From: Nocardia sp. NBC_00403
GTDB lineage: Bacteria > Actinomycetota > Actinomycetes > Mycobacteriales > Mycobacteriaceae
NCBI RefSeq assembly: GCF_036046055.1
Contig: NZ_CP107939.1
Span: 7,440,001-7,504,000 of the forward strand
DNA length: 64,000 nucleotides
Reading direction: 5' to 3'
This document shows, one piece after another, positions 1-9,487 of the stretch (its first letter is position 1; each line of letters starts with the position of its first letter). The notes beneath the pieces were generated by a model. That model was not told where the DNA came from and made no database searches. It saw only the letters and a list, made by a program, of their open reading frames with translations. Both the position numbers and the translations under genes were made by a program.

Positions 1-1357
1 AAAAAGGCTGTGCCTCGGGATAGAACGGCCGCTCAGGACGCTGCGGCGCCTCGTACCGCCGCGTTTCCTGAGCCTGCTGTGGATCCGAATACTGTTGTGC
101 ACCAGGATGTTGGTCCGCGAACGGAGGCGGTCCGGAATTCGGCTGCGGTACTGCATAGTGCTGCGGGTCCGAGTATTGCTGCGCGCCGGGATGTTGCGCA
201 TCCGAATACGCCTGCGGCTGCGAATACTGCTCGCTTTCCTGATACAAATGTGCATCCGGAAAAGGCCGAACGGGCGGCTGCTGCGTCGGCTGATAGGGCG
301 CGGGCGGTCCGAACGGCGACCCCGCAGGCTGTTGCGGCGGCAGCGGCGTGAACTGGAGGTCGGTCTGAGTCACCACTGTCGGGCCGGTGGGGTGGATCAC
401 CAGCTCGCCCGTCGTCTCCGGCGGAATGAAGGCCGAATGCCGTTGCACCAGGGTGGGATCGGACTGACCGAAGGTCGCGGGGTCCGGCGCACGCACCACG
501 AACGTGGGACTGCTCGCCGTCGCCGGGCTGCCAAGGGCAGCTCGGGCGGCCCGCGCCAGATCCGCCGCCGTGGGATACCGGTCGGCGGGGTCCTTGGCCA
601 TGCCGCGGGCGATCACTGCGTCCATCGAGGCCGGGATCCCCGGCCGCTGCACGCTCGGTCGCGGTGGCGGCTCGGACAGGTGCGAGCGGATCAGCACACT
701 CATGCTCGCCGCCGGGAAGGGTGTTGATCCGGTGAGGCACTCGTGCAGCACACAGGCCAGCGAATAGATGTCGGCGCGGCCGGTCACCTGGCCGACGTCG
801 AACCGCTCCGGCGCCATGTAGGTATAGGAGCCGATGGCCATCCCGACCTGGGTCATCGCGCTGTCGCCCTCGGTATGGGCGATGCCGAAGTCGACGAGAT
901 AGGCGAAATCCGCGTCGGTCACCAGGATGTTGGCGGGCTTGACGTCGCGGTGCACCAGGCCGTCGGCGTGTGCGGCGTCCAAGCCCGCAGCGATCTGCTC
1001 GATGATCCCGATCGCGCGTTCGGCGCTCAACGCCCCCTGGTGGCGCAGCAACGAACGCAGATCTATGCCGGGCACCAGGCGCATGTCGATGAACAGCACG
1101 CCATCGATCACGCCCCAATCGTGGATGGGGATGATATGCGGCTCGGCCAGTCGTGCGGCGGCCTGTGATTCGCGCCGGAAGCGCACCTGGTAGGACGGGT
1201 CCTGGGCTAGCTCCTCCGAGAGCAGCTTCACCGCAACCACGCGGTCCTTCACCGCGTCGTAGGCCTCGTAGACCTCGCCCATGCCGCCTTTGCCGAGTAG
1301 CGAGCGCAGCTCATACGGCCCGAATCGACTTCCGACCCTCCGACCTGGTCCGTCCAC
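1..1357 (-). CDS. Serine/threonine protein kinase, 3' end beyond the left edge
   Basis: Cytoplasmic Hanks-type kinase; at least 452 residues are visible and the frame is still open at base 1. The start is GTG at 1357, with GGAGG at 1367-1371, nine bases upstream. The glycine-rich loop (LLGKGGMGEVYEAYD) begins near residue 19, followed by the catalytic loop HRDVKPAN, the DFG motif (VDFGIAH) and an activation segment ending in APE, so the kinase looks active. After about residue 285 the protein becomes a Q/P/Y-rich tail in which HPGAQQYSDPQ occurs twice. This is typical of the juxtamembrane linker of mycobacterial Pkn kinases; a membrane helix and sensor would lie off-window. It sits beside a two-component pair on the same strand. 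Substrates cannot be read from the sequence. Confidence 0.93.
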   Translation of the reverse strand, partial: MDGPGRRVGSRFGPYELRSLLGKGGMGEVYEAYDAVKDRVVAVKLLSEELAQDPSYQVRFRRESQAAARLAEPHIIPIHDWGVIDGVLFIDMRLVPGIDLRSLLRHQGALSAERAIGIIEQIAAGLDAAHADGLVHRDVKPANILVTDADFAYLVDFGIAHTEGDSAMTQVGMAIGSYTYMAPERFDVGQVTGRADIYSLACVLHECLTGSTPFPAASMSVLIRSHLSEPPPRPSVQRPGIPASMDAVIARGMAKDPADRYPTAADLARAARAALGSPATASSPTFVVRAPDPATFGQSDPTLVQRHSAFIPPETTGELVIHPTGPTVVTQTDLQFTPLPPQQPAGSPFGPPAPYQPTQQPPVRPFPDAHLYQESEQYSQPQAYSDAQHPGAQQYSDPQHYAVPQPNSGPPPFADQHPGAQQYSDPQQAQETRRYEAPQRPERPFYPEAQPF

Positions 1358-1431
1358 CCCGTCATTCCTCCACATCCTGGGCCGAGATCACGCACCGCCA
1401 ATCACGTCGGTTCGCGACCGGGTTCTGCCCG

Positions 1432-2118
1432 TCAAACTGTGGATTCTCCTGGTGATACCACCCCGTGGTCAAACGCAAACACGATTGCGGCGGCCCGATC
1501 GCGCAGCTCGAGCTTGCCGAATATGTGTCCGACATGGCTTTTCACGGTGACTTCCGAGATGCCGAGTTCACGAGCGATCTCGGTGTTGACTCGGCCGCGG
1601 CCGATCAGTTCGAGCACTTCGTACTCGCGTACGGTCAGCTCCGCGAGCCGGGAGTCATGGGGGCGCACGGGGCGCACGGTGCGGTAGGCGGTGAGCACCC
1701 GGCCGGTGACCGCGGGGTCGAGCCAGGCTCCGCCCGCGGCCACTGTCCGCACCGCGCGGATCAGATCCTCGGCGGGCGAATCCTTGAGGATGAATCCGGC
1801 CGCCCCCGCGCGCAGCGCACCCGACAGCAACTGGTCGTCGTCGAAGGTGGTGAGCACGAGAACCGGCGGGGCGTCGTCTTTGGTACGCAGCATTCGCGTG
1901 GCATCGATGCCGCCGATGCGTTTCATGCGCAGGTCCATGAGAACAACGTCGGGGCGTCCGTTCACGAGTGCGGCAGGCACTTCGTCCCCGTCCGCGCATT
2001 CCGTGACGACGAAACCGTCCCGCCGGCGCAGGATTCGCCGCAGTCCACCGCGAACGAGTTCCTGATCATCGACGACCAGAACGGCGACCTCCTCATCGGC
2101 CGGTCCCAGTGAGCTCAC
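1432..2118 (-). CDS. NarL/LuxR-family response regulator
   Basis: DNA-binding response regulator of 228 residues. The receiver domain has the acidic pair DD at 17-18 and the predicted phospho-acceptor D62 in LMDLRM; the C-terminal LuxR HTH runs from LTVREYEVLELIGRG to the end. I chose GTG 2118 because it overlaps the TGA of the upstream sensor kinase (GTGA, translational coupling) and has GGGAGG just before it; an ATG at 2160 in frame would overlap the kinase by 46 bases. It is the partner of the kinase at 2115-3440. The divergent ABC exporter at 3977-7182 is a plausible target, as in DesKR/LiaSR-type loci, but that is inference. Confidence 0.93.
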   Translation of the reverse strand: MSSLGPADEEVAVLVVDDQELVRGGLRRILRRRDGFVVTECADGDEVPAALVNGRPDVVLMDLRMKRIGGIDATRMLRTKDDAPPVLVLTTFDDDQLLSGALRAGAAGFILKDSPAEDLIRAVRTVAAGGAWLDPAVTGRVLTAYRTVRPVRPHDSRLAELTVREYEVLELIGRGRVNTEIARELGISEVTVKSHVGHIFGKLELRDRAAAIVFAFDHGVVSPGESTV

Positions 2119-3440
2119 GCGCCCTCCCGCGCCGAGGTCTGGCCGAGTAGCGAGCACCACGGCCCGGATCGTCCTGCCAGCGGGAACTGCGCGCGCACCG
2201 ACCAGCCGTCGTCGAAGGGACCGGCAGTGATCCGGCCGCCGAGCAATTCGGCCCGCTGTGCCATACCGGACAGCCCCATCCCGTGTCCTCGATTCGACGG
2301 CAAGCCCCCGGGCAGTGTGTTGTTCACGACGAGGGTCACCGCGGCGGCGTCCACCGCGAGCCCTACCGTCACCGACGCGCCCGGCGCGTGTTTGACGACA
2401 TTGGCCAGTGACTCCTGCCCGATCCGGTACAGCGCGAGCCCGACCGCCGCCGACACCGCGCCCAGGTCGGCGGTGCCGGTGTAGCGGACATCCAGTCCCG
2501 CGCGCACGAAATCACCGACCAGATCCTCGATGTCCTCGACGCCGGGTTCCGGAGCCTGCTTCGAGGGCGCTACGTCGAGCAGGCCGATGGTGCGCCGGAT
2601 GTCGGCCATGGCCTGCCTGCCGAGCCGCTCCGCATCGACGAGCGCCTCGACCGCGTCGTCGACATCGCGATCGGTCTGCAGCGCGTGCCGCGCCGCGGTG
2701 AGATGCAGCAGCGTGATGCTCAGCGAGTGGGCGATCACATCGTGCACCTCGCGAGCGATCCTGCGACGCTCCTCGTCAGCGGCTCGAGCCGCCCGAATGT
2801 CCTGGAACTCACGTTCCTGGTACAGGAATCGGCGTTGGTACTGCATCATCACACCGACCAGCCAGCCCAGCGCGATCCCGAGGATGTACATCGGCAGGCC
2901 TTCCAGCCGCTCACCCGTCGGGCTCCACTGCAGATTTCCCGCCACGTCGAAGGCAAGCAGTTCCACCATCGCGACAACGCCGAAGAACACGCTGGCGCGC
3001 TTGGGTGCGATGGCGGCTATCTCGCCGACACTCACGATGAGAACGAACGGGGCGAAGTCCCCCGACACCGGCTGGATCAGGAACATTGCCGTCGCCGCCA
3101 TCCCGGAGCATGCGACGATCCACGGCCACGGACGCACGCCGAATATGCAGAACAGCGGCGAGGCGATGAACATCACCAGCACGGCCAGCACCGGCACTGC
3201 CGTCGGGAAGTAGCTGTGCCGTTGCGCCGTCGCCGCGACGCCGACCAGAAACAGCGCCACATCGGCGCTGACGATCAAAGAGGGTGGGTAGTCGAACGGG
3301 AGTTCTTCGATATTCTGCCTGGCCACCGCGATGGGGTGGCGCGCGAACGCGACGGTGCGTGACCAGACGGTCCCGGTCTCCCGGAACGGAATCGCCGGTC
3401 CGCCCGCAGGCGAGATCATGGCGCGGGTCACATCCATCAT
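2115..3440 (-). CDS. DesK/NarX-type sensor histidine kinase
   Basis: Membrane sensor kinase of 441 residues. About six hydrophobic segments occupy residues 55-200, with no large extracellular loop, so it probably senses the membrane or an intramembrane signal. A short coiled linker leads to the HisKA_3 dimerisation box with phospho-acceptor H233 (REVHDVIAHSLS). The ATPase domain shows an N-box (ESLANVVKHA) and glycine boxes (GHGMGLSGM). ATG 3440 is followed at once by a second ATG, so the start could be one codon later. Its stop overlaps the start of the response regulator. The intergenic space 3441-3630 is divergent from a small gene and the ABC transporter. Confidence 0.92.
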   Translation of the reverse strand: MMDVTRAMISPAGGPAIPFRETGTVWSRTVAFARHPIAVARQNIEELPFDYPPSLIVSADVALFLVGVAATAQRHSYFPTAVPVLAVLVMFIASPLFCIFGVRPWPWIVACSGMAATAMFLIQPVSGDFAPFVLIVSVGEIAAIAPKRASVFFGVVAMVELLAFDVAGNLQWSPTGERLEGLPMYILGIALGWLVGVMMQYQRRFLYQEREFQDIRAARAADEERRRIAREVHDVIAHSLSITLLHLTAARHALQTDRDVDDAVEALVDAERLGRQAMADIRRTIGLLDVAPSKQAPEPGVEDIEDLVGDFVRAGLDVRYTGTADLGAVSAAVGLALYRIGQESLANVVKHAPGASVTVGLAVDAAAVTLVVNNTLPGGLPSNRGHGMGLSGMAQRAELLGGRITAGPFDDGWSVRAQFPLAGRSGPWCSLLGQTSAREGA

Positions 3441-3630
3441 CCCAGGCTAACCGCCCGATCGGCCCTGGTCATCGTCCCTGGAGCGGTCCGACCCTCCTAC
3501 CACGGGCGGAGATCGATTCGGGTCCGTGGCACGAAGACAGCGCTTTTCGGCGTCCGTAGCGTGAACGGCATCCGCTCCGCGTTGCGTCATCCGCGGCCGG
3601 AGACGAACACATTCACGGAAGGCGAATGCC

Positions 3631-3951
3631 ATGTCTTGGGAAGATCAGCACGCCCGAACCGACATCGTGCACACCGTGCTCACCCGCGCGGCCGTCGATC
3701 CGGACAGTCCAGACCTGTTCTCGGAAATCCCGGGGCTGGAACGGCTCTTCGGCGGCCCGGACGGCCTCTTGCTCGCACTCCGGTATCGGTGGAACCTACA
3801 TCTCGACGCGAAAATGGAGCAGGCTCTGCTGGAGGGGAAGTCTGCTGTCGAGGTCTACCTCGAGCTCGCCTCGGAACAACCAGCGTTGCGGGCGGTGCTC
3901 GACGCGCACCATCGTCGCAGCAACCTGACGTCGCGGGCCATGGCGCGATAG
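3631..3951 (+). CDS. Conserved hypothetical protein, 106 aa, upstream of ABC exporter
   Basis: Acidic, probably cytoplasmic protein without signal peptide or membrane segment. GGAAGG lies about seven bases before ATG 3631. The sequence is mostly helical, with segments such as IPGLERLFGGPDGLLLALRYRW and KMEQALLEGKSAVEVYLELA; I do not recognise a catalytic motif. It lies 25 bases before the ABC ATPase on the same strand and is probably co-transcribed with it. It could be a small accessory to the exporter or to the divergent two-component system. Function unknown. Confidence 0.75.
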   Translation: MSWEDQHARTDIVHTVLTRAAVDPDSPDLFSEIPGLERLFGGPDGLLLALRYRWNLHLDAKMEQALLEGKSAVEVYLELASEQPALRAVLDAHHRRSNLTSRAMAR

Positions 3952-3976
3952 ACAACGAAAGAAAGCGGGGGACGCC

Positions 3977-4693
3977 ATGTCGGATCACGCGATGTTGGAA
4001 TTGTCGGACATTTCCAAGCACTACCGGGTGGGTGAACAGACCGTGCGCGCGCTCGACGGCGTCAGCCTGCGCATCGACCCGGGCGAATTCACCTCGATCA
4101 TCGGACCGTCCGGCTCGGGCAAGAGCACACTGTTGCATCTGCTCGGCGCGCTGGACCGCCCCGATTCGGGGTCGATTCGCTTCCAGGGTGCGGAGATCGG
4201 CTCGCTGGAGGAGGAACGACAGTCCGAGTTCCGGCGCCATCGTGTCGGTTTCATCTTCCAGTTCTTCAACCTGCTTCCGACGCTCACCGCATGGGAGAAC
4301 GTCGCGATTCCGAAGCTGTTGGACGGCACCGGATTACGCATGGCCAAGCCGCGCGCGCTGGAGCTGCTCGACCTGGTCGAGCTGGGCGACCGCGCCGCGC
4401 ACCGCCCTGCCGAACTGTCCGGCGGTCAGATGCAGCGGGTCGCGGTGGCGCGAGCGTTGATCATGGACCCACCGCTGATTCTGGCCGACGAACCCACCGG
4501 CAATCTCGACTCGAAGACCGGTGCTTCGATCCTGAAACTGCTCGGCGATATCGCGGGCAACGGCAACTCGGTGGTGATGGTGACCCACGATATGGGTGCC
4601 ATCGAGTATTGCGATCGGGTGATCACGTTGCGCGACGGTCGGATCGGCTCCAACGACAAGGTCGACCGCACACAGCGCACGGTTCGGGCATGA
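3977..4693 (+). CDS. ABC transporter ATP-binding protein (MacB/LolD type)
   Basis: ATPase of 238 residues that powers the permease encoded next. Walker A is GPSGSGKS at 43-50, the signature LSGGQMQRVAVARAL, and Walker B plus D-loop LILADEPTGNLDS. The Q-loop region FQFFNLLPTLTAWENV is characteristic of the MacB/LolD/FtsE group. Its TGA overlaps the permease ATG (ATGA at 4690-4693). In other bacteria such pairs are mechanotransmission exporters for peptides or lipoproteins; location opposite a membrane-sensing two-component system suggests envelope stress or peptide resistance (inference). Confidence 0.95.
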   Translation: MSDHAMLELSDISKHYRVGEQTVRALDGVSLRIDPGEFTSIIGPSGSGKSTLLHLLGALDRPDSGSIRFQGAEIGSLEEERQSEFRRHRVGFIFQFFNLLPTLTAWENVAIPKLLDGTGLRMAKPRALELLDLVELGDRAAHRPAELSGGQMQRVAVARALIMDPPLILADEPTGNLDSKTGASILKLLGDIAGNGNSVVMVTHDMGAIEYCDRVITLRDGRIGSNDKVDRTQRTVRA

Positions 4694-7182
4694 TCCGGGC
4701 TGCGTGGGATCGGCTGCGGCTGTTCAATATCGGCGAGCTGCTCGCACATCGCGGCCGGACCCTCACGTCACTGACAGTGATGGCCGTATCAGCCGGCCTG
4801 CTCGTTGCGGTGTTCAGCATCTCCGGCTCGGTCACCGGTTCGGTGGATCGGCTCACCCGCAGCCTGGGCGGCAAGGCCGCGCTGGAGATCACCGGCGTTA
4901 CCGACGCGGGCTTCGATCAGCAACTGCAACAACGGATCGCCACAACGCCGGGCGTCGAAAAGGCGGTGCCGATGGTGCGCGCCCAGATCGGCAGCGGCGC
5001 CGAACGCGCCCTGCTGATCGGCGCCGACGCGAGCATCGCCGCGCTCGGCAGCGAGCTGGCGGGCCCCATGAGCGCGCGGGCGGGCAAGCTGCTGAGCGTG
5101 CCCAACGGCGTGCTCGTCGGTGCCGCGATGGGCCGCATCGAGGGCGAGAAATTCGCACTCGGATCCGGAACCGTCACCGTCGCAGGCATTCTCGACGACA
5201 AAACATCCGAGCAGCTCAACGGCGGTCACATCGTCGCTGCCTCGCTGGGTGTGGCACAGCAGGTGACGGGGCGGACCGGGCGCCTGGACTCCATTCAGAT
5301 CGTTCCCGCGCACGGCGCCGACCTCGCAACACTGCGCGCCGTGCTCACCGAGGTCGTCGACGGCCGCGCCGTTGTCGCCGAACCGAGTCTGCGCACGGCC
5401 CAGGCGGGCGGGGCGATCCAGCTGGTCCGGTATTCGACGCTGATGTCCTCGGCCGCCGCGCTGATCGTCTCGGCGTTCCTCATCTACAACGCGATGAGTA
5501 TGGCCGTCGCACAACGCAGGCCGGTGTTGTCGCTGCTGCGCGCCATCGGCGGCGAACGCGCGCCCATGGTGCGCGATCTGCTCGCCGAGGCGGCGCTGCT
5601 CGGTCTGCTCGGCGGCGCGGTCGGGGCGGCGCTCGGTGTCGTCATGGGCCGCAACGCAATCGACCGGCTGCCCGCCGCAATCGTGCAGTCGGTGGAGGCG
5701 CGCACCGAATACCTGGTGCCGTGGTACGCGATTCCCGTCGCGATCGCCGCGTGTGTACTCGCCAGCGTCGCGGCCGCGGCCATCGCGGCACGTCAGGTGT
5801 ACAAGGTCGAGCCGATCGAAGCCTTGGTCCCGGTCGGGGTGGCACGGACCGACAGGGTGAATCCGATGCTGTGGTGGGCGCACATCGTGGTCGGGCTCGG
5901 ACTGACCGGCGCGGCGATCAGCGTCGCCGAGGCCGACCTCGGTCGGTTCTCGCTGGCCGCCATCTCCCTCTCGTTCGCCGCGGCCGTTGCGCTCTGCTTC
6001 GCCGCGACCGGTCCGATCGTGCGCGCGACCGCCGCGGTGGCCCGCCTGTTCGGTGCCCCCGGCGCCCTGGGGGCGACCACGCTGGAACGCACACCGCGAC
6101 GCGTGTGGGCGACGGCCATGACGGTGATGATCGGAGTGGCCGCCACCGTCGCTATGGGCGGCGCGTCGCGCAATATGGTCGATTCGGCCACCGCCACTTT
6201 CGACGACCTGGGCAGCACCGACCTTTATGTGAGTCCGACCGCCATGGAGCAATTCCCCACCGGGCCGATGCTGCCGAGCGACCTGCGGGACAAGATCGCG
6301 GCGATCCCCGGTGTGTCCGCGGTGAACCCGGCGCAAATGGCGTTCGCCACCCTCGGCAGTGGTCGCGTGATGTTGCAGGGGTATCCCGCCGAGGTCGACG
6401 GTTCGGTGACCAGTGCGGTGGATCGAGATGTGGTGGCGCGCATGGCCGCGGGCGAGGGCGTGGTGATCTCCCGCGATGTCGCCAGATCACTCGGGGTGGA
6501 CGCGGGCGCCGACGTCACGCTGCCGACACCGACGGGTGACCACACCACCACAGTGCTGCAGGTGATTCCGTACTTCTCCGCCATCGCCGGCGTGGTCGTG
6601 ATGGATCTCGGGCAGATGCGTCAGTGGTACGAGCGACCGGGCGAGACGATCCTTGCGGTCACCCTGCAACCGGGCGTGGACCACAGCGCGGTGGCGGCCG
6701 CGATCCGGCAGGTGGCCCCGGCAGGCATGCACGTCGACACCGGCGCGGCCACAGTGACCGCTATCTCGTCGAGCGTGCGGCAGGGTGCGGCGATGAGCGC
6801 GGCCATTCTCTGGATCGTGGTGCTGGTCGCGACGGTGGCGCTGCTGAACACACTGATGCTCTCGGTGCTCGACCGCCGCCGCGAACTCGGCGTGCTGCGC
6901 GCCATGGGCACCAGCCGCAGGTTCCTGCTGCGCTCGGTGCTCGCCGAGGCCGTAGGCATCGGGTTGAGCGGCGCCGCACTAGGTTTCGCGGTCGGCGCGG
7001 CGGTACAGTTCCTGGCCACGGTTGCGATGGGGCATGCCATGACCATCGATATCCACTACGCGGAGAGCCCGATCCTGCTCGTCTACGGAACCGCCGCCCT
7101 GGCGCTCGCCCTGCTCGGCTCCATCCCCCCGGCGCTGCGCGCTGCCCGGATGCCGATCGTGGAGGCGCTGGCCGTCGACTGA
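4690..7182 (+). CDS. ABC transporter permease, FtsX/MacB type, duplicated
   Basis: Membrane component of 830 residues. It starts with a TM helix (residues ~20-45), followed by an extracytoplasmic MacB_PCD-like domain, then the first FtsX core of three TM helices (about residues 240-390). Further TM helices, a second extracytoplasmic domain and a second FtsX core (about 690-825) follow. Both cores carry the paired motif of the family: QRRPVLSLLRAIG in the first and DRRRELGVLRAMGTSRR in the second. The real start is ATG 4690, overlapping the ATPase stop; the frame is open further upstream, but only as an antiparallel reading of the ATPase gene. The arrangement is that of single-gene duplicated permeases such as BceB-like or lipoprotein exporters. 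Confidence 0.95.
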   Translation: MIRAAWDRLRLFNIGELLAHRGRTLTSLTVMAVSAGLLVAVFSISGSVTGSVDRLTRSLGGKAALEITGVTDAGFDQQLQQRIATTPGVEKAVPMVRAQIGSGAERALLIGADASIAALGSELAGPMSARAGKLLSVPNGVLVGAAMGRIEGEKFALGSGTVTVAGILDDKTSEQLNGGHIVAASLGVAQQVTGRTGRLDSIQIVPAHGADLATLRAVLTEVVDGRAVVAEPSLRTAQAGGAIQLVRYSTLMSSAAALIVSAFLIYNAMSMAVAQRRPVLSLLRAIGGERAPMVRDLLAEAALLGLLGGAVGAALGVVMGRNAIDRLPAAIVQSVEARTEYLVPWYAIPVAIAACVLASVAAAAIAARQVYKVEPIEALVPVGVARTDRVNPMLWWAHIVVGLGLTGAAISVAEADLGRFSLAAISLSFAAAVALCFAATGPIVRATAAVARLFGAPGALGATTLERTPRRVWATAMTVMIGVAATVAMGGASRNMVDSATATFDDLGSTDLYVSPTAMEQFPTGPMLPSDLRDKIAAIPGVSAVNPAQMAFATLGSGRVMLQGYPAEVDGSVTSAVDRDVVARMAAGEGVVISRDVARSLGVDAGADVTLPTPTGDHTTTVLQVIPYFSAIAGVVVMDLGQMRQWYERPGETILAVTLQPGVDHSAVAAAIRQVAPAGMHVDTGAATVTAISSSVRQGAAMSAAILWIVVLVATVALLNTLMLSVLDRRRELGVLRAMGTSRRFLLRSVLAEAVGIGLSGAALGFAVGAAVQFLATVAMGHAMTIDIHYAESPILLVYGTAALALALLGSIPPALRAARMPIVEALAVD

Positions 7183-7244
7183 CTCCCATCGCGGAAGACA
7201 GCAGCCCGTCGTGCGGCCTGCGCAGGAACGATGGACTGCGGACG

Positions 7245-9161
7245 CTATAACGGCGCGGCGGCCCACCAGGTCAGCACGGCATCCTGGGCCGAAGGCGGCG
7301 CGGTCTGCGGGTCGCCCGAGGTGCCGTGATAGCTCACGTACAGCAGGTAATTCGAGCGAACGGGATCGGATTCGAAGCTGACCACCAGTTTTGCCGTGTG
7401 ATAGAACTGCGCGAGTGGGCCGGGCGGATCCGGAACGATCCATAGATGCGCCGCCTGTCCCGCGTCGTTCTTGCGCGACGGCGTCGTGGTATTCGGCGGT
7501 AGCGCGGCCACGACTGCCTGCGCGGCAGCAGCAGACTCGTAGCCGAGGATCGTGTAGTTCATATGGTTGCTGTCGGCGATGTCACGGCTGCACTCCCACG
7601 CCACCACCCAGCGACTGGTTTGCAGCAGTTCATCTTTGAGCCGCACGCCGTCCGCGGGCTTGCGCGCCATACACTCCGCATCCTGGAATTCCGCGTCCCC
7701 GAACGCGCCCGTGCCCTGCGGCAACAGACTCGGAAACGCGCGGCGACTCGGCGCCGGCGGATCCGCGGGCAGGATGGCCGGGGTCGACACCGTCGTCGAC
7801 GGCGCGGGCGACGCCGCGGAATCCTCGCCAGGATCCGAGTCGAAGGCCATGACCCCGAGGAACGCGACGACGGCGACCACCGCGACCACCACACCGAGTA
7901 CAAGCCAGCCGATTGCGCCGGTGGAACGGCTCGGCGGCATCGGCTGTGGGCCACCATAATTCTGCCCGTTCGGCGGCGGATAACCGGGCGGTGCCGCACC
8001 GGGATGCGAGTTCCCCGGGTGCTGCGAAGCGACCTGCATCGGCTGGGCGACAACGGGATTGACGGGAGGCTGCGCCGGGTAGATCGAATGCTGCTGGGGC
8101 GCACCACCATATCCTGGCAATGCCGATGGCGCGGCCTGCGCGGGCACCTGCTGCGCGAATGCGGCCTGGTCGGCGGCAGCAACCTGTGCGGAAGGCACGT
8201 GCGGCGGCGCTCCGGGCGGCATCGCGGCGACCGGATTCGCGGGCGGCACAGCGAGCGCAGGCCCGGGATGTCCGGCAGGAGGATAGGCCGGGTTGACCTG
8301 AACCGTTGCCGCGGGCACCGCCGACGCGGGCGCGGTGAGCGCGCGGCGCGCGGCCGCGGCGAACTCGGTGCAGGTGGCGAAGCGATGCTCGGGACGCTTG
8401 GCCATGGCCATGGCGAGCACCCCGTCCAGAGCCGGGTTGAGGCCCTGCCGTTTGGTGGCCAGTGGTGGCGGGGCGTATTGCAGATGGCCGCGGATGATGT
8501 CGTTCGGGTCGGGCGAATCGAACGGTGCCATTCCGGTGAACAGCCAGTACAGTGCGCAGGCCAGCGAGTACTGGTCGGAGCGATGGTCGAGGTGCCCGCC
8601 GGTCATCTGTTCCGGTGACGCATAGGCCAGGGTCGCGGTGAACATGCCGACTTGGGTCAGGTGCGTGGAATCCTCACGCAACCGCGCGATGCCGAAATCG
8701 GTGAGGAACACCCGCTCGCCCTGCCCGCCGACCGAACGCGCCAACATGATGTTCGCCGGCTTCACGTCGCGGTGCAGCACGCCCATGCCGTGCGCGTAAT
8801 CCAGTGCGCCCGCGACTCCCTCGATGATCTGCACCGCACGCTCGGGCGGCAGCGTCCGCGGATTCACCGTTGCCGCATCGATGCCGTCGATGTACTGCAT
8901 GGAGATCCACAGCTGATCGTCCTCGGAGCCGCGGTCGTAGACGGCGACAATATTCGGGTGGTCCAAGTGCGCGGCCAGATCGGCCTCGCGTTCGAACCGC
9001 GCACGCAACTCGGCGTCGGTGAACAGCTCGCGGTTGAGCAGTTTCAACGCCGTCTGTCGAGACAGCCGAGGATGGCGCGCCAGGTACACCGACCCCATGC
9101 CGCCCTGCCCGAGCAGACGCTCGATGGTGAACCCGGCAAACACCTCACCGCTGTTCAGCAA
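7245..9161 (-). CDS. Transmembrane serine/threonine protein kinase with extracellular C-terminal domain
   Basis: 638 residues. The kinase domain occupies residues 10-275 (GQGGMGSVYLARH glycine loop, K40, HRDVKPAN with D132, DFG at 155-157, ASPEQ). A proline/alanine-rich linker covers 276-415 and one TM helix about 417-440. The outside domain of about 190 residues has a conserved cysteine pair (AECMARKPADG and VAWECSRD), resembling PknH/PknJ-like sensor domains and not PASTA repeats. It is convergent with the ABC permease, whose stop lies 62 bases away. It is a second Hanks kinase within 9 kb and may share substrates with the first. Confidence 0.94.
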   Translation of the reverse strand: MLNSGEVFAGFTIERLLGQGGMGSVYLARHPRLSRQTALKLLNRELFTDAELRARFEREADLAAHLDHPNIVAVYDRGSEDDQLWISMQYIDGIDAATVNPRTLPPERAVQIIEGVAGALDYAHGMGVLHRDVKPANIMLARSVGGQGERVFLTDFGIARLREDSTHLTQVGMFTATLAYASPEQMTGGHLDHRSDQYSLACALYWLFTGMAPFDSPDPNDIIRGHLQYAPPPLATKRQGLNPALDGVLAMAMAKRPEHRFATCTEFAAAARRALTAPASAVPAATVQVNPAYPPAGHPGPALAVPPANPVAAMPPGAPPHVPSAQVAAADQAAFAQQVPAQAAPSALPGYGGAPQQHSIYPAQPPVNPVVAQPMQVASQHPGNSHPGAAPPGYPPPNGQNYGGPQPMPPSRSTGAIGWLVLGVVVAVVAVVAFLGVMAFDSDPGEDSAASPAPSTTVSTPAILPADPPAPSRRAFPSLLPQGTGAFGDAEFQDAECMARKPADGVRLKDELLQTSRWVVAWECSRDIADSNHMNYTILGYESAAAAQAVVAALPPNTTTPSRKNDAGQAAHLWIVPDPPGPLAQFYHTAKLVVSFESDPVRSNYLLYVSYHGTSGDPQTAPPSAQDAVLTWWAAAPL

Positions 9162-9380
9162 CGCGACCCCCTTCGAGGTGATAACAGCACCGTCAGCCTA
9201 GTAGTCACAGCCGGACTTCGGTCCGTCCGCAACCCGCGCCGGGCCGGGCCGAGCCCAGCCAGCCGTCCGGCGGGTAGCCCTCTGGCCACGACGTTTCGAA
9301 TTCTCCGCGAAAATCGGCAAAACTATCCATGAGGCATCATCATCGCGTCACCGTCCAACGGCGCGGTGATGATCTCCGCT

Positions 9381-9399
9381 GTTCGGTCACCGACCGAAC
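9381..9399. promoter_or_regulatory. Palindromic operator candidate, 8-3-8
   Basis: GTTCGGTC-acc-GACCGAAC is a perfect inverted repeat with three-base spacer, in the space between the kinase and the lipoprotein gene. Its size and symmetry fit a TetR-family dimer site. It lies 89 bases upstream of the TTG start chosen for the lipoprotein; a coding function here is unlikely. The rest of 9162-9487 shows nothing else I can name. Confidence 0.45.
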
Positions 9400-9487
9400 G
9401 GGTATTCAGGTAGCACAGGTAAGTTTTGCACCGCCGATGGACAACGGTCACGTGTTGTGGTGGTGGGGAGGACACGGTGGTGAGGTC

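Noticed and set aside
4291..4689. 5' extension of the permease frame through the ATPase gene
   Set aside because: The extension is a third reading frame of the ATPase; ATG 4690 with stop overlap gives the family's normal N-terminus.
4704..6539. Very long alternative frames overlapping the ABC permease gene, on both strands
   Set aside because: Arg/Gly/Ala-rich translations without any domain; they are by-products of high-GC third-position bias in the real permease gene.
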